DNA of 64,000 nt from an uncultured Bryobacteraceae bacterium. Lineage in GTDB: Bacteria; Acidobacteriota; Terriglobia; Bryobacterales; Bryobacteraceae. Positions 9,211-18,437 of this stretch are shown here, piece after piece. The notes beneath the pieces are model-generated. The model was not told the DNA's origin, ran no database searches, and saw only the letters and a list, made by a program, of their open reading frames with translations. Where the stretch lies: the NCBI GenBank assembly GCA_938027685.1, contig CALJAM010000014.1:42481-106480 (forward strand), written 5' to 3'. How positions within the stretch are numbered: the stretch's first letter is position 1; each line of letters begins with the position of its first letter. The position numbers and the translations under genes are program-made.

Positions 9211-12200
9211 ATGCGTGCGCTGAACTTTTTCTCGCTTTCCGGCTTGGTGATTGTGGGCTGGACTTTTGCCGCCTCGCAAACGCAGAGATTTACCTCCGAT
9301 TCGCAGGCCAGGCGCCTGTACTGGATCCTGCTTCGATCGCAGCCGCAGGATGAGATTCTTCGTCGCGTGGAGCGCGCCGCCGAGCTGCAACTCACCCTGC
9401 ACGAGAGCCGCTACCGCGCGGCGGTGCAGTCAGTCTGGCCGGATTCCGCCTCCTACGAGCCGGCTCTCGAACAATGGGTGCAAGCCCAGCGCGAGGTCCG
9501 TGCCGCCGCCTTCGCCGAAATCGAGCGCGCCCTCGCTCCCCAACAGGAGGCCATCCGGCTCCGCATCGAGAGCCTCGGTGGCCGAGTGCTCCGACGCTAC
9601 CTCTCCATCAGCCTGCTGTTAGCCGAACTCCCTCCGGCCGCAGCCGAGGAACTGGCGCGCGATGAGCGCGTGGCCGACGTGAGCCCCGATCCCGGGCCGA
9701 TCCCGTTCGCCCAGGTCCTACCTGAGCAGCCCGATCCCAAACCGGCTGCGCATCGCGCGGCATCCGCGGAGCGCCTCCAAACGGTGCAGGCCGATTCCCC
9801 CGCACTCGCCATCGCTGCCGGGCCGCTTTGGAGCCAGGGGATCAACGGAAGGGGCCAATGGCTCGCCTACATCGGTTCGGGAGTGAACGTGAATCACCCC
9901 GTGTTTCGCGGCGTACGATTCGAAGGCGACTCGTTCCTGAAAGCCGGGCAAAATGAGCCCGGTTTTAGCGACGACGCTTCATTCACGGTGGACAGGACCG
10001 GCACCGGCACAGCGGCCGCGACGCTGCTCGTCGCACAGGGCATGCCCGGAGGCTGGGAGCAGTATCGCGGCATCGCCCACGGGGCAGCCGGCCTATTGGT
10101 GCTCAAGGCTGCGTACCGCGGATACTCAGTCGCGACCTCGACGTACGTCGAGACCACTAAGTTCAGCGATGTTCTCGATGCCTGGGAGTGGCTCGTAAGA
10201 TACCGCCCGGAGGTCAAAATCGTTTTCTCGCTCTTAACGCAGTACAGCGAATACTTCGCCGCCACGTATGGTTTGTTCGTGCCCATTCGCTCGGGTCTTG
10301 TGCCCGAGACGGAACACAACAAGCCCGATCGCCAGTACGAGATCCCGGAACTACCCTCCGATAACCGGGAGGGCGGGATACCCAGCCTGTTGACTGTCGC
10401 CACGCTGGATTACCGCGGCACCGCCAGGACGGACGACGACCTGGTCAGTCCCTTCAGCGCGCGCGGCCCGACCCCTAACAACCGGCGCAAGCCTGACGTA
10501 GCCGCCCCGCCTACTAACTTCTGGGCCGCCAGCCGGGATGACGACAGGATGGTTGAACTCCGCGGCACAACCGCCGGCAGCGCCGTCCTCCTCGCGGGCG
10601 CTGCTGCTCTGTTGCGGCAAGGTGGCGTTGACGACCCTCTGAAACTGAAGGCCCTCTTAATCAACACCGCATCTCGGACCCAGTGGGACAAGGCTTGGGG
10701 TTGGGGAACGGTGAATTTGCAGCGCGCCTACGAGCAGCGGCAACGCGTCATCTCCGGTGAAATCGCTCCCAACTCGTCGGCCTTCTACCGTTGGACTCCA
10801 CAGGGCTCTACCTCCGCCACGCTGGTTTGGGCTCGGCGCGTCGACCGCGGTGTCGTCGGTGATTACTGGAGCAGCGGTTGCCAGGCGAACCTCGATCTTC
10901 GACTCTATAACGAAACCACGGGGACATCGCTGGGGGCTTCTGCGAGCACGAACGACAGCGTGGAACGCGTAATCGTCAACGCTTCTGCGCCGGTGTTGGC
11001 CAAAATTTCCTATACGGGTACACCCTGTCGCCAGACCGAGCGGTTTGCCCTCGCCGTCTCGGATGCGACGCCCCTGCGCGCCACAGGCCCTGCCCTCTCG
11101 GTCGGCTGTGTGGAGCCTCCCCAGCTCGTGACCAATCGACCCTTCACCCTGACCTGCACCCTGAGCAACCGGGGCGACCTGCCGGTCAAAAATGCGCGGG
11201 CGACACTCGTGGCCGGCGGCGCATCGCTGGGCGAGCTCGGCTTCGGTGACGTGGGGCCGGGCGCGTCCGGCACTCGTTCGCTCACCGTAAACGCACCCGG
11301 CTCCACCGGCCGCATCCCCTGGCGGCTCGAGGTTTCCGCCGGCGCGTTCGACGACACCTATACGGCCGCCGCCTCGGGAACCTTCAACGTGGTCGCTGCG
11401 TCTGCAGCCACCGGTCCCGTCTTGGCCCTCTCGCCCGCTTACACCTATTTGTCTGTCCGTGCCACCGACTCGCCGGTGAGCCGCATCATCCGCGTGGAAA
11501 ACACGGGCGCCGGCAGCTTCCAGTGGAGGGCCACGGCCAGCCATGCTTGGCTGCATGTTTCGCCCGGCTCCGGTGCAGGCTCGATGGACCTCACGATCAC
11601 GATCCTGCCCGACCGTCTCGGCGCGGGGCGGAACGTAGCTACGGTCACCATCGAGGTGCAGGGTCTACCCCCGCAATCCCTCGTCGTGGTCGTCGACTTA
11701 ATCGGCGAGCCGGCAGCCGGCCCCGTCATTACCGCGGTGGTTAACGGCGCAAGCTTCCAGGAAGGTTTCGCGCCCGGTTCTTGGATCTCGATCCTCGGCG
11801 AGCGCCTGGCCCAGACAGAGCGTGTCTGGCGCGACGAGGACTTTCAGGACGGCCGGTTGCCCGTCACCCTCGACAACGTCCGCGTCAAGGTCGGCGGCCG
11901 TACGGCCCCCCTCTACTACATCAGCCCTAAGCAGCTCAACGTCCTGGCGCCGGATGATGATGCCGAGGGTGAGGTGGAAGTGGAGGTCGTCACGCCCCAG
12001 GGGCGCGCCGTAGGCCGCGCACGGCGTCAGCGTTGGGCGCCGGGCGTATTTGTATATCACGCGGCCGGCCGCTCGTTCGTCGCCGCTGTGCATAATGTGA
12101 ATCCGAGCTCACCCAAGAGCGGGGTGCTCGTGGGTCCCGAAGGGATCGCGCCCGGCTACCGAACGTTGCCCGCCGCTCCCGGTGACATCGTCTGGCTGTA

Positions 12201-12462
12201 TGCGACCGGGCTCGGCATCAACACCGACCCGCGCCCGCCCTTCGGCCTCCTCGAAGGTTATCCCGCCAAGCTCGTTGATCCGCTGGAGCTTCGCATCGGC
12301 GGCACACCGGCCCAAGTGTTCTGGAGCGGCCTGGTGAGTCCCGGCCTCTATCAGATCAACTTCGTCACTCCCGATCTGCCCTCCGGCGAGCATCCCGTGG
12401 AAATCAGGGTCGGCGGGTCGGCATCCTTCAGGGCTGGAGGCGTACTTTCCGTGGTGCGCTGA
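9211..12462 (+). CDS. Secreted subtilase-fold protein with dead catalytic triad and Solibacter C-terminal domain
   Basis: An exported protein of 1083 residues. Residues 1-25 form a signal peptide (ATG at 9211; an in-frame ATG at 9103 precedes a non-signal stretch). Residues about 200-490 follow the S8 subtilase order, but each catalytic motif is altered. The Asp motif reads LAYIGSGVN (Gly222 where Asp belongs), the His motif reads DRTGTGTAAA (Thr263 for His) and the Ser motif reads RGTTAGSAVLLAG (Thr454 for Ser). Then come CARDB-like and BACON-like beta domains (about 620-830) and a C-terminal domain (about 840-1083) matching the Solibacter family TIGR03437 (VVNGASFQEGFAPGSW, YATGLGINT). It probably binds rather than cuts. 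The domain assignments are from memory of the families. Confidence 0.85.
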   Translation: MRALNFFSLSGLVIVGWTFAASQTQRFTSDSQARRLYWILLRSQPQDEILRRVERAAELQLTLHESRYRAAVQSVWPDSASYEPALEQWVQAQREVRAAAFAEIERALAPQQEAIRLRIESLGGRVLRRYLSISLLLAELPPAAAEELARDERVADVSPDPGPIPFAQVLPEQPDPKPAAHRAASAERLQTVQADSPALAIAAGPLWSQGINGRGQWLAYIGSGVNVNHPVFRGVRFEGDSFLKAGQNEPGFSDDASFTVDRTGTGTAAATLLVAQGMPGGWEQYRGIAHGAAGLLVLKAAYRGYSVATSTYVETTKFSDVLDAWEWLVRYRPEVKIVFSLLTQYSEYFAATYGLFVPIRSGLVPETEHNKPDRQYEIPELPSDNREGGIPSLLTVATLDYRGTARTDDDLVSPFSARGPTPNNRRKPDVAAPPTNFWAASRDDDRMVELRGTTAGSAVLLAGAAALLRQGGVDDPLKLKALLINTASRTQWDKAWGWGTVNLQRAYEQRQRVISGEIAPNSSAFYRWTPQGSTSATLVWARRVDRGVVGDYWSSGCQANLDLRLYNETTGTSLGASASTNDSVERVIVNASAPVLAKISYTGTPCRQTERFALAVSDATPLRATGPALSVGCVEPPQLVTNRPFTLTCTLSNRGDLPVKNARATLVAGGASLGELGFGDVGPGASGTRSLTVNAPGSTGRIPWRLEVSAGAFDDTYTAAASGTFNVVAASAATGPVLALSPAYTYLSVRATDSPVSRIIRVENTGAGSFQWRATASHAWLHVSPGSGAGSMDLTITILPDRLGAGRNVATVTIEVQGLPPQSLVVVVDLIGEPAAGPVITAVVNGASFQEGFAPGSWISILGERLAQTERVWRDEDFQDGRLPVTLDNVRVKVGGRTAPLYYISPKQLNVLAPDDDAEGEVEVEVVTPQGRAVGRARRQRWAPGVFVYHAAGRSFVAAVHNVNPSSPKSGVLVGPEGIAPGYRTLPAAPGDIVWLYATGLGINTDPRPPFGLLEGYPAKLVDPLELRIGGTPAQVFWSGLVSPGLYQINFVTPDLPSGEHPVEIRVGGSASFRAGGVLSVVR

Positions 12463-12465
12463 CAG

Positions 12466-12496
12466 GCGAGGCCTTCCTCAGGCGCCGCGGCCTCGC
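12466..12496. terminator. Inverted repeat between convergent genes
   Basis: The 8-base arms GCGAGGCC (12466-12473) and GGCCTCGC (12489-12496) are perfectly complementary, separated by 15 bases. They lie between the plus-strand pseudosubtilase stop and the end of the minus-strand DinB-like gene, overlapping its last codons. There is no T-tract, so it would be a weak bidirectional terminator at best. Confidence 0.4.
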
Positions 12497-13077
12497 GGGT
12501 ACTTTGGGTCCGCCTTGATGCGCTGGATCTCTTCGACGATCCTTTCTGTGAAGCCGGCGAGCCGGACAAACCACTGGTAAGCGTCCAATGCCTGCTCGCC
12601 CGCGCCATCGAGCCGCAAGCGCAGCGGGTCTTGCGTCGTCGCTACGTAGGCGATGGTCCGATCCCGACGTTCCCGGAAGGCCCGTGCGGCTTCTTCCGGC
12701 AGAGCGAAACGCCCGCGCGGTGACAACATGGCGTCTGCGAAGGCCGGTTCCCGCGTCGCGTCCGCAGCCTGCCGATAAACGGCGTCATCGTCGAGCGTTG
12801 ACCTGCGATCCCGCTGCGGCGGCTCTGCCAACAATCGCTGGACCCGCTCGGAAACGAAATCCTCCGCCAGAATGACGTGCTCGATGCACTCGGCGATCGA
12901 TCGACCGCCGCCGGGCTTGAACCTCCACTGCGCCGGAGTCAGATCCGCTATCGCATCGAGCAGCATCTTGCGCGTGGCGTGCAACTGGCTCATGGCGTAG
13001 TCCCGCTCGCCTTGAGTCAGCGCCTGCGGCCACAAAAGCCCAACCGGCAGCAACGCAACCATCCAGCGTCGAATCAT
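12478..13077 (-). CDS. Exported DinB-like four-helix protein
   Basis: A 199-residue protein with an N-terminal signal-like segment (MIRRWMVALLPVGLLWPQAL). The rest is a helical bundle of the DinB/YfiT type: LTPAQWRFKPGGGRSIAECIEHV is the characteristic second-helix region with its conserved His. The family often binds a divalent metal through three His. Here the C-terminal helix, where a third His is usual, reads GFTERIVEEI, so metal binding is doubtful. Some relatives are thiol-dependent transferases; the function here is unknown. I chose the ATG at 13077 because it starts the signal peptide and the upstream frame looks like shadow. Confidence 0.75.
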   Translation of the reverse strand: MIRRWMVALLPVGLLWPQALTQGERDYAMSQLHATRKMLLDAIADLTPAQWRFKPGGGRSIAECIEHVILAEDFVSERVQRLLAEPPQRDRRSTLDDDAVYRQAADATREPAFADAMLSPRGRFALPEEAARAFRERRDRTIAYVATTQDPLRLRLDGAGEQALDAYQWFVRLAGFTERIVEEIQRIKADPKYPRGRGA

Positions 13078-13192
13078 CCCACCTAAAATTCTGCCCAAAC
13101 CCGGCCGATAAAGCAAAAGGCGAAGGCGCGGCTCAGCCCCTGGCCGAAGCCAGGCGCCGCGGCCGAGCCGCTGCCACGCCCCCGGAGACGGC

Positions 13193-14332
13193 ATGGAGCC
13201 GCGAGAAATGGGAATGGCCGGCCCGAGCCGGCTCGCCAGGCTGGGCGCCCTCGAACTCCCCACGCCTATTCGTACTGCACCGGCCGGGCCCCCCCTTGAG
13301 CAGCCCACCATTCTGATCGCGGACTCGCATGAAATCAACCGCCGCGTCCTGCGCGGCATCCTTCGCTGCGAGCCCTACCGCGTGCTCGAGGCGGCTCATC
13401 ACGAGGAGGCCTTTCGCCTGCTCGAACGGGAAAAGATCGACCTGGTCGTTCTCGACCTGATGCTCCCCGACATCGGCGCGCCCGAGTTCTGCCGACGCCT
13501 CAAGCTGCAGCGACACACCCGTCTGATCCCGCTGTTAGTCATGACCAGCGTGCAGGGCGTGGAGAACGAAATCGCCGGTCTCGAGTCCGGCGCCGACGAG
13601 TTCCTCACCAAACCCCTGCATCCGGCCGTGGTGCGCACGCGCATCGCCACTATGCTCCGGCAGAAGGCGGCCATCGACTCGCTCGAGGAGGCCGAAGGCA
13701 TCCTCTTCGCACTCGCTCAAGCCATCGAGCAGCGAGATACCTGCACCGGCTTGCACTGCGAACGCCTGGCGCTGATCAGCGTCACCATCGGTCACAGCCT
13801 CAGCCTCACACAACGTGAACTGGTCGCCCTCTACCGTGGCGGCTTTCTGCACGACATCGGCAAGGTCAGCGTCCCCGACGCGATCCTACGCAAGCCCGGC
13901 CCGCTCACCGAGGAGGAATGGCGCATCATGCGCGGCCACACCATTCACGGGGAAGCCATCTGCCGCCCCCTGAAGACCCTGGCGCCGGTGCTCCCCATCA
14001 TCCGCCACCACCACGAGCGTTGGGATGGCTCCGGCTACCCCGACGGCCTGCGCGGCGAGCAGATTCCCCTGCTGGCGCGTATCCTCCAGATCGCCGACAT
14101 CTTCGACGCGCTCACCTCTGAGCGCCCCTACAAACCGGCTCTGCCCTGGCAGGAAGCCGTCGCCATCCTGCAAGAAGAGACTCGCCGCGGCTGGCGCGAT
14201 CCTGAACTGGTCGCGGTCTTCCGCTCCATTTGCGAGAGCAAAACCGAGTTCACTCAAGCGCTGTGCCCGAATCTCGAGCCCGATGTCGTCCGCACCTCGC
14301 TCGAGAACATGCGCGTCGCGCTGTTGCAATAA
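13193..14332 (+). CDS. Response regulator with HD-GYP phosphodiesterase domain
   Basis: A 379-residue protein with an N-terminal receiver domain (about residues 36-155) and a C-terminal HD-GYP domain (about 165-370). The phosphoacceptor Asp lies in VVLDLMLPD and the conserved Lys in FLTKPL; the usual acidic pair at strand 1 is reduced (IADSHE). The HD-GYP metal and signature residues are present: FLHDIGK, RGHTIHGE, RHHHERWDGSGYPDG and ADIFDALTSERPY. The family hydrolyses cyclic di-GMP. The gene stands alone with no histidine kinase beside it, so its kinase is unknown. A start a few codons downstream is possible. Confidence 0.92.
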   Translation: MEPREMGMAGPSRLARLGALELPTPIRTAPAGPPLEQPTILIADSHEINRRVLRGILRCEPYRVLEAAHHEEAFRLLEREKIDLVVLDLMLPDIGAPEFCRRLKLQRHTRLIPLLVMTSVQGVENEIAGLESGADEFLTKPLHPAVVRTRIATMLRQKAAIDSLEEAEGILFALAQAIEQRDTCTGLHCERLALISVTIGHSLSLTQRELVALYRGGFLHDIGKVSVPDAILRKPGPLTEEEWRIMRGHTIHGEAICRPLKTLAPVLPIIRHHHERWDGSGYPDGLRGEQIPLLARILQIADIFDALTSERPYKPALPWQEAVAILQEETRRGWRDPELVAVFRSICESKTEFTQALCPNLEPDVVRTSLENMRVALLQ

Positions 14333-15061
14333 CTCTTGACGGGCGCCGATCATCGACGGTGACGGAGGCGACCATCGGCTCCCTCAGACCTTGCCGTCGG
14401 TTCTGTTCGCCGACGAGACCCCCTCTCGGCCACTGGATACCCCGTCGCGTACCCGTTGCATTAACCCCTGCTGTCCGCTGAGACCGCCCAGGCCGGCGCA
14501 ATGGCTCCGTCGCACGTTGCACCAACAGGTCCCAGGCGCCGACCATTCCGGGGCGAACCGCAGCATCGGCATGCCGCCGCCCCCCGCTTTGCCGTGACTC
14601 ACTCTGACAGCGCACGACAAACCGGTTCTGCTTCAAGGAAGCAGGCCCGGATTTCGAGCGCGCAGTAAAAACGCCTCGCACGCCCTAGCCGTCCCTGTTG
14701 CATCGTGCGTCGCAACCCCTGCCCGCCTTAACGCCTTGCATTAGGTCGTGCGAGCTGGTGGCTGTCGTCCACAGATCGCCCCTGCACCCGCATGAATCGC
14801 TGGCGGCCGTGAGTCATGGTGTGTGAACTATTGGTGCTCAGCGCGTCGTCTGCTGCAATAAAAGCACCGGGAATTTTGAAAACTTGGCTCCGGCCCGGCT
14901 CTAGCTTCCCGTTTTTTGACGTCCCCGCCGTCAGTCGCCGAACCGGCAGCCAAACTTCACGGTCTTCCGTACCCCGCCTGGAACAGCTCGACCGAGTTTG
15001 CCTACTCTGCGGGAGGTCTCCCCATGCCCGAGATGCTTACAACAATTGCAAACACGGTAGA
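14333..15061. other. About 730 bases without a credible gene
   Basis: Frames here are short and of shadow composition. Loose, imperfect repeats of a GTTGCAT...AACCCCTGC pattern occur near 14455 and near 14700, and GGCGCCGA[TC]CAT occurs twice; these may be remnants of something duplicated and decayed. An AT-richer patch near 14850-14920 could hold a promoter for the ARPP-1 gene. No RNA gene is seen. Confidence 0.4.
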
Positions 15062-15960
15062 ATGACTCGAAATCGGCCGACCCATCGTTTTTCACAACCC
15101 TTGTCGTTTTTCCCCCTGCTCGCTCCCGACCCCGATTCCCCTCCGCAATATCTGCTGCTCGAAAAAGCCTTCGAACGACGAATGCTAAAAGTCGTCGAAA
15201 CTTTCGAAGAAGGCGTCGTACCGGAAATCGTCCTCGCCCACTCCGCCGAACAACCGGTACTGATTTTCGATGGAGAGGAGCTGGTCGGCGCCAGGCAGAA
15301 CCGCATCGTCAACCTGACAATCCTCGTCCCGGCCAAGACCGCCCTGCGCATCCCGCTGAGTTGCGTCGAGGCCGGACGCTGGTCGTTCCGCTCGCGCACG
15401 TGCAGACCCGCGCCCCATTTTGCAGTACGCCTCGGCCCGCGCCGCCGGTGCCAGGCAGCTCACCTGGGAAATGCGCACCACCGGTCCCCGACGCTCCGAC
15501 CAGGCTGCGGTTTGGGCTGACACCGCCGAGAAATCCCGGCCAATGAGGGTCTATTCCCCCACCGGCGCCATGCGTGACATCCTCGACGACCGCCGACCGC
15601 GCCTCGAACAGTACATCGCCGCCGTCACCTTCGTGCCCGGCCGGCGCGGGACTGTGTTCGCGGTGGACGGCAGGGTCCGCGGGCTCGACCTCTTCGACCG
15701 CCCGGCGGCTCTCCGCAGGATGCTGCCCATGCTGATCTCCCGCTACGCCCTCGATGCGCTGAATAGCCCTGAGCCGCGGCCCTCCCCCCGCGCCGCATCG
15801 CAGCCGCCGCCTTGCTGCGCCTGCTCCTGCCAACCGAAATCCATGAGGAACCGGCGCTCGGTCCCGGCACCCACGTGCGCTTGGAATCAGACGGCGTGCT
15901 CGCCGCCGCTCTGGTGACCCTGGCCGGCGTTATCCACCTCTGTGCCTTCCGCTTCACACA
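15062..15960 (+). pseudogene. ARPP-1 family gene broken by two frameshifts
   Basis: Three consecutive reading frames join into one ARPP-1-like protein (a family found next to ADP-ribosylglycohydrolase and phosphatase genes; molecular function unknown). Frame one (15062 to about 15418) has PVLIFDGEELVGARQNRIVN and LSCVEAGRWSFRSR. Frame two (about 15420-15790) continues QYASARAAGARQLTWEM, then TGAMRDILDDRRPRLEQY and VDGRVRGLDLFDR. Frame three (about 15790-15960) continues LLLPTEIHEEPALGPGTH. The first switch lies at a T run (CATTTTGCAG) and the second at a C run (CCCTCCCCCC), so homopolymer sequencing errors are as likely as real decay. The exact C-terminus is unclear. Confidence 0.75.
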
Positions 15961-16134
15961 GTTACCGAGCTGCCTGCCGTCTTACCCCTGGTGCTTGCGG
16001 TATCGTCGAAACCAGCGGCCAGGGAGCGCACTCGCGTCGCCCTGCCCAACCTCAAGATCTTGGCGCTCGCGCAAAGTCGAAAGCCTGCCCTCTCCGGGGC
16101 GCCCGCGCGTTAGCGTCGCCTCGGGTCGCTACCT

Positions 16135-17460
16135 TCAGGCTTTGACCAAATCGGCGGCGTGCGCCTGAATCTTGCGGATGGCCTCCGCAATCTGCTCCAT
16201 ATCGCGCCGCGTCCCCAGCAGCATGTTCTGCGTGAACCACACCGCTTCCTCGCAGAGCCGGTCGTTCTCCGGGCACTGATTGCGCTCTTCCCACTGCCGC
16301 AATCGCTCGGGCGGACATACGGCGCGGAAAGCGCGCGAACTCAGCGCCTGTTTGATGAAAGGCTCCTTGTTGAGCGGCCGATACCCCTCGGAAGCCGGAA
16401 TGCCCTCGGCGCGCAGGGCCTTCAGGAACTTTGCCCGCGGCAGTCCCGCGAAGTGCTCCTTGCGGTACCGCAGCATGTAGAGATGATACGCGTTGCGCGT
16501 GCAGCCTTCGTAGGTTCGGGCGGGTTCGATGCCGGGGATCTCACGGAGCAGGCTGGTCAGATACTGGCCATTCTCGTCCCGCGCGCGCACCTGCTCTTCG
16601 AGGCGCGTCATCTGCGCCATCAGCAGCGCCGCCTGGAACTCGGTCATGCGAAGGTTGTGCCCGCTGGATTGATAAGTGAAGTTCTCGCTCGTAATCCGGC
16701 GGCCGCGCCCGTTGTTGTGGAACGTGTAGCAGCGCTCGATGAGCTCGTCGCTGGCGGTCAGGATGGCGCCGCCCTCGCCCGAGTTCAGGTTCTTGGAGGC
16801 CTGAAAACTGAAGCAGCCCGTATCACCTAGCGTGCCCAGCTTCCGTCCGCGCCACTCGCCCAGGTGCGCCTGGCAAGCGTCCTCAATGACCGGCAGCTTG
16901 TGTTTGCGCGCGATGGCCATGATCCGGTCCATGTCCGCCGCCGAACCCCCGATGTGCACCGGAATCATAGCCGTCGTGCGGTCCGTAATCGCCGCTTCGA
17001 TCTTGCGCGGGTCGATCTGGAACGTTTCCGGGTCTGTGTCCACGAAGACCGGGATGGCGTGCATCAGCAGCACCACGTTCACGGTCGCAATGAAGGTGTA
17101 GGGCGGCACGATCACCTCGTCGCCCGGAGCCACGCCCAGCGCGTTCAGCGAAATGAACAACGCGCTGGTGCCGTTGGCCGTCGCCAGGCAATGTTTGGCC
17201 CCTGTCAGCCGCGCGTAGGCTTCCTCGAAGCGGGCGACCTGAGGCCCGTTGCCGCGAAACCAGCGGCCGCTACGCAGAACTTCGAGCAGCGCCTTTTCCT
17301 CGGTCGCGTCCATCTTCGGCCAGGAGGGGAACGGTTCCGTGCGCACGGGTTTCCCTCCCAGCAGAGCGGGCTTCTCCCCGACCTGGATGGCAAAGCTCGC
17401 CGCACCGGCCGCTGCCGGACTGGCGGCGAGGAACGTCCTCCGGCTCAGTTTCTCTCCCAT
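16135..17460 (-). CDS. DegT/DnrJ/EryC1/StrS-type PLP enzyme with Tat leader
   Basis: A 441-residue fold-type I PLP enzyme of the sugar aminotransferase family. The PLP lysine is K223 in [15 protein letters not shown] and the pyridine-binding Asp is D194 in VIEDACQ. Unusually, it begins with a twin-arginine leader ([17 protein letters not shown], residues 6-22). That implies the folded, cofactor-loaded protein is exported to the periplasm, which is odd for a nucleotide-sugar enzyme; the substrate is therefore probably not a cytosolic NDP-sugar. The ATG at 17460 was chosen because it starts the Tat leader. The gene is divergent from the uracil-DNA glycosylase, with about 70-100 bases between them. 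Confidence 0.88.
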   Translation of the reverse strand: MGEKLSRRTFLAASPAAAGAASFAIQVGEKPALLGGKPVRTEPFPSWPKMDATEEKALLEVLRSGRWFRGNGPQVARFEEAYARLTGAKHCLATANGTSALFISLNALGVAPGDEVIVPPYTFIATVNVVLLMHAIPVFVDTDPETFQIDPRKIEAAITDRTTAMIPVHIGGSAADMDRIMAIARKHKLPVIEDACQAHLGEWRGRKLGTLGDTGCFSFQASKNLNSGEGGAILTASDELIERCYTFHNNGRGRRITSENFTYQSSGHNLRMTEFQAALLMAQMTRLEEQVRARDENGQYLTSLLREIPGIEPARTYEGCTRNAYHLYMLRYRKEHFAGLPRAKFLKALRAEGIPASEGYRPLNKEPFIKQALSSRAFRAVCPPERLRQWEERNQCPENDRLCEEAVWFTQNMLLGTRRDMEQIAEAIRKIQAHAADLVKA

Positions 17461-17560
17461 CGCTCTTCCTTTCGGCTTCCGGGGCCGGCCCGGATTCTCC
17501 CTGTCGCTCGGCCCCGCAAGCGACAATATGAATATATCGCCGCGAATTCGACCGCGCCAC

Positions 17561-18292
17561 ATGAACTCCGCCCGCACCGCCTTGGCGGACCTTCAACTGC
17601 AGGTCATCGCCTGCGAGCGCTGTCCGCGCCTGCGCGCCTGGTGCCAACAGGTCGCACGACGGAAGCGGGCCGCCTTCCGTGACTGGGAGTACTGGGGCAA
17701 GCCGATCCCCTCCTTCGGCGACCCCGACGCTCGCCTGCTCATCGTGGGGCTGGCCCCCGCCGCTCACGGGGCCAACCGGACCGGCAGAATTTTCACCGGC
17801 GACCGCTCGGGCGACTTCCTCTTTCGCGTCCTCCACCACACGGGATTTGCTTCTCAGCCCGTCAGCCGGTCTCACGACGACGGCCTGCGGCTGCACGACG
17901 TCTGGATCGCGGCCGCGGTGCGCTGCGCGCCGCCCAAAAACAAACCGCTGCCTGAGGAGTTCCGCAACTGCAGGCCGTACCTGGTGCGCGAAATCCAACT
18001 CCTCACACGCCTGCGCGTCATCGTCGCGCTGGGACGGCTGGCCTTCCGCGCCTGCCTGGACGCCCTGCGCGAGCTGGGTCTCGAGCGGCCGCCGGCGGAC
18101 TTCCCCTTCGCCCACGCCCGCCTGCACCGGCTCGGGCCCGACCGGCCCCTGCTGATCAGCTCCTACCACCCCAGCCAGCAAAACACCCTCACCGGCCGCC
18201 TTACCGAACCCATGTTCCGCAGGGTCTTCCTCCTGGCCCGCCGCCTCATGGATGCCGGCTCCGAGGCAGCGCGAGCCGGGTCCCGATCCTGA
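17561..18292 (+). CDS. Family 5 uracil-DNA glycosylase (UdgB-like)
   Basis: A 243-residue enzyme that removes uracil and some other deaminated bases from DNA. It shows the 4Fe-4S cysteines of families 4/5 (CERCPRL at the N-terminus, then VRCAPP and FRNCRPY) and the family-5 active-site loop [19 protein letters not shown], which has Ala where family 4 has Glu/Asp. The C-terminal motif is [12 protein letters not shown]. An in-frame ATG at 17528 would add 11 residues. The neighbours suggest no operon; it stands alone. Confidence 0.9.
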   Translation: MNSARTALADLQLQVIACERCPRLRAWCQQVARRKRAAFRDWEYWGKPIPSFGDPDARLLIVGLAPAAHGANRTGRIFTGDRSGDFLFRVLHHTGFASQPVSRSHDDGLRLHDVWIAAAVRCAPPKNKPLPEEFRNCRPYLVREIQLLTRLRVIVALGRLAFRACLDALRELGLERPPADFPFAHARLHRLGPDRPLLISSYHPSQQNTLTGRLTEPMFRRVFLLARRLMDAGSEAARAGSRS

Positions 18293-18399
18293 GCGGCACT
18301 GCTGCGCCCCGGACCGAATCCCGCTGCCCGCAGGCCCCGCGCCTCCAAGATACCGGAGGGCCCGGATCGAAATTCCCCGCCCGCAGCCGATCGAACCGC

Positions 18400-18405
18400 T
18401 ACAAT
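18400..18405 (+). promoter_or_regulatory. -10 element TACAAT for the GT2 gene
   Basis: TACAAT lies 33 bases before the ATG of the glycosyltransferase, leaving room for a short leader that contains a purine-rich Shine-Dalgarno (AAAAAGGGG). No good -35 hexamer is seen. Confidence 0.45.
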
Positions 18406-18437
18406 AAGAGAGCGCGTTCAAAAAGGGGCCGCTGCTC

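Noticed and set aside
14338..14760. Repeat array or CRISPR-like structure
   Set aside because: The GTTGCAT/AACCCCTGC similarities are few, irregularly spaced and imperfect; there are no regular repeats and spacers, and no cas genes.
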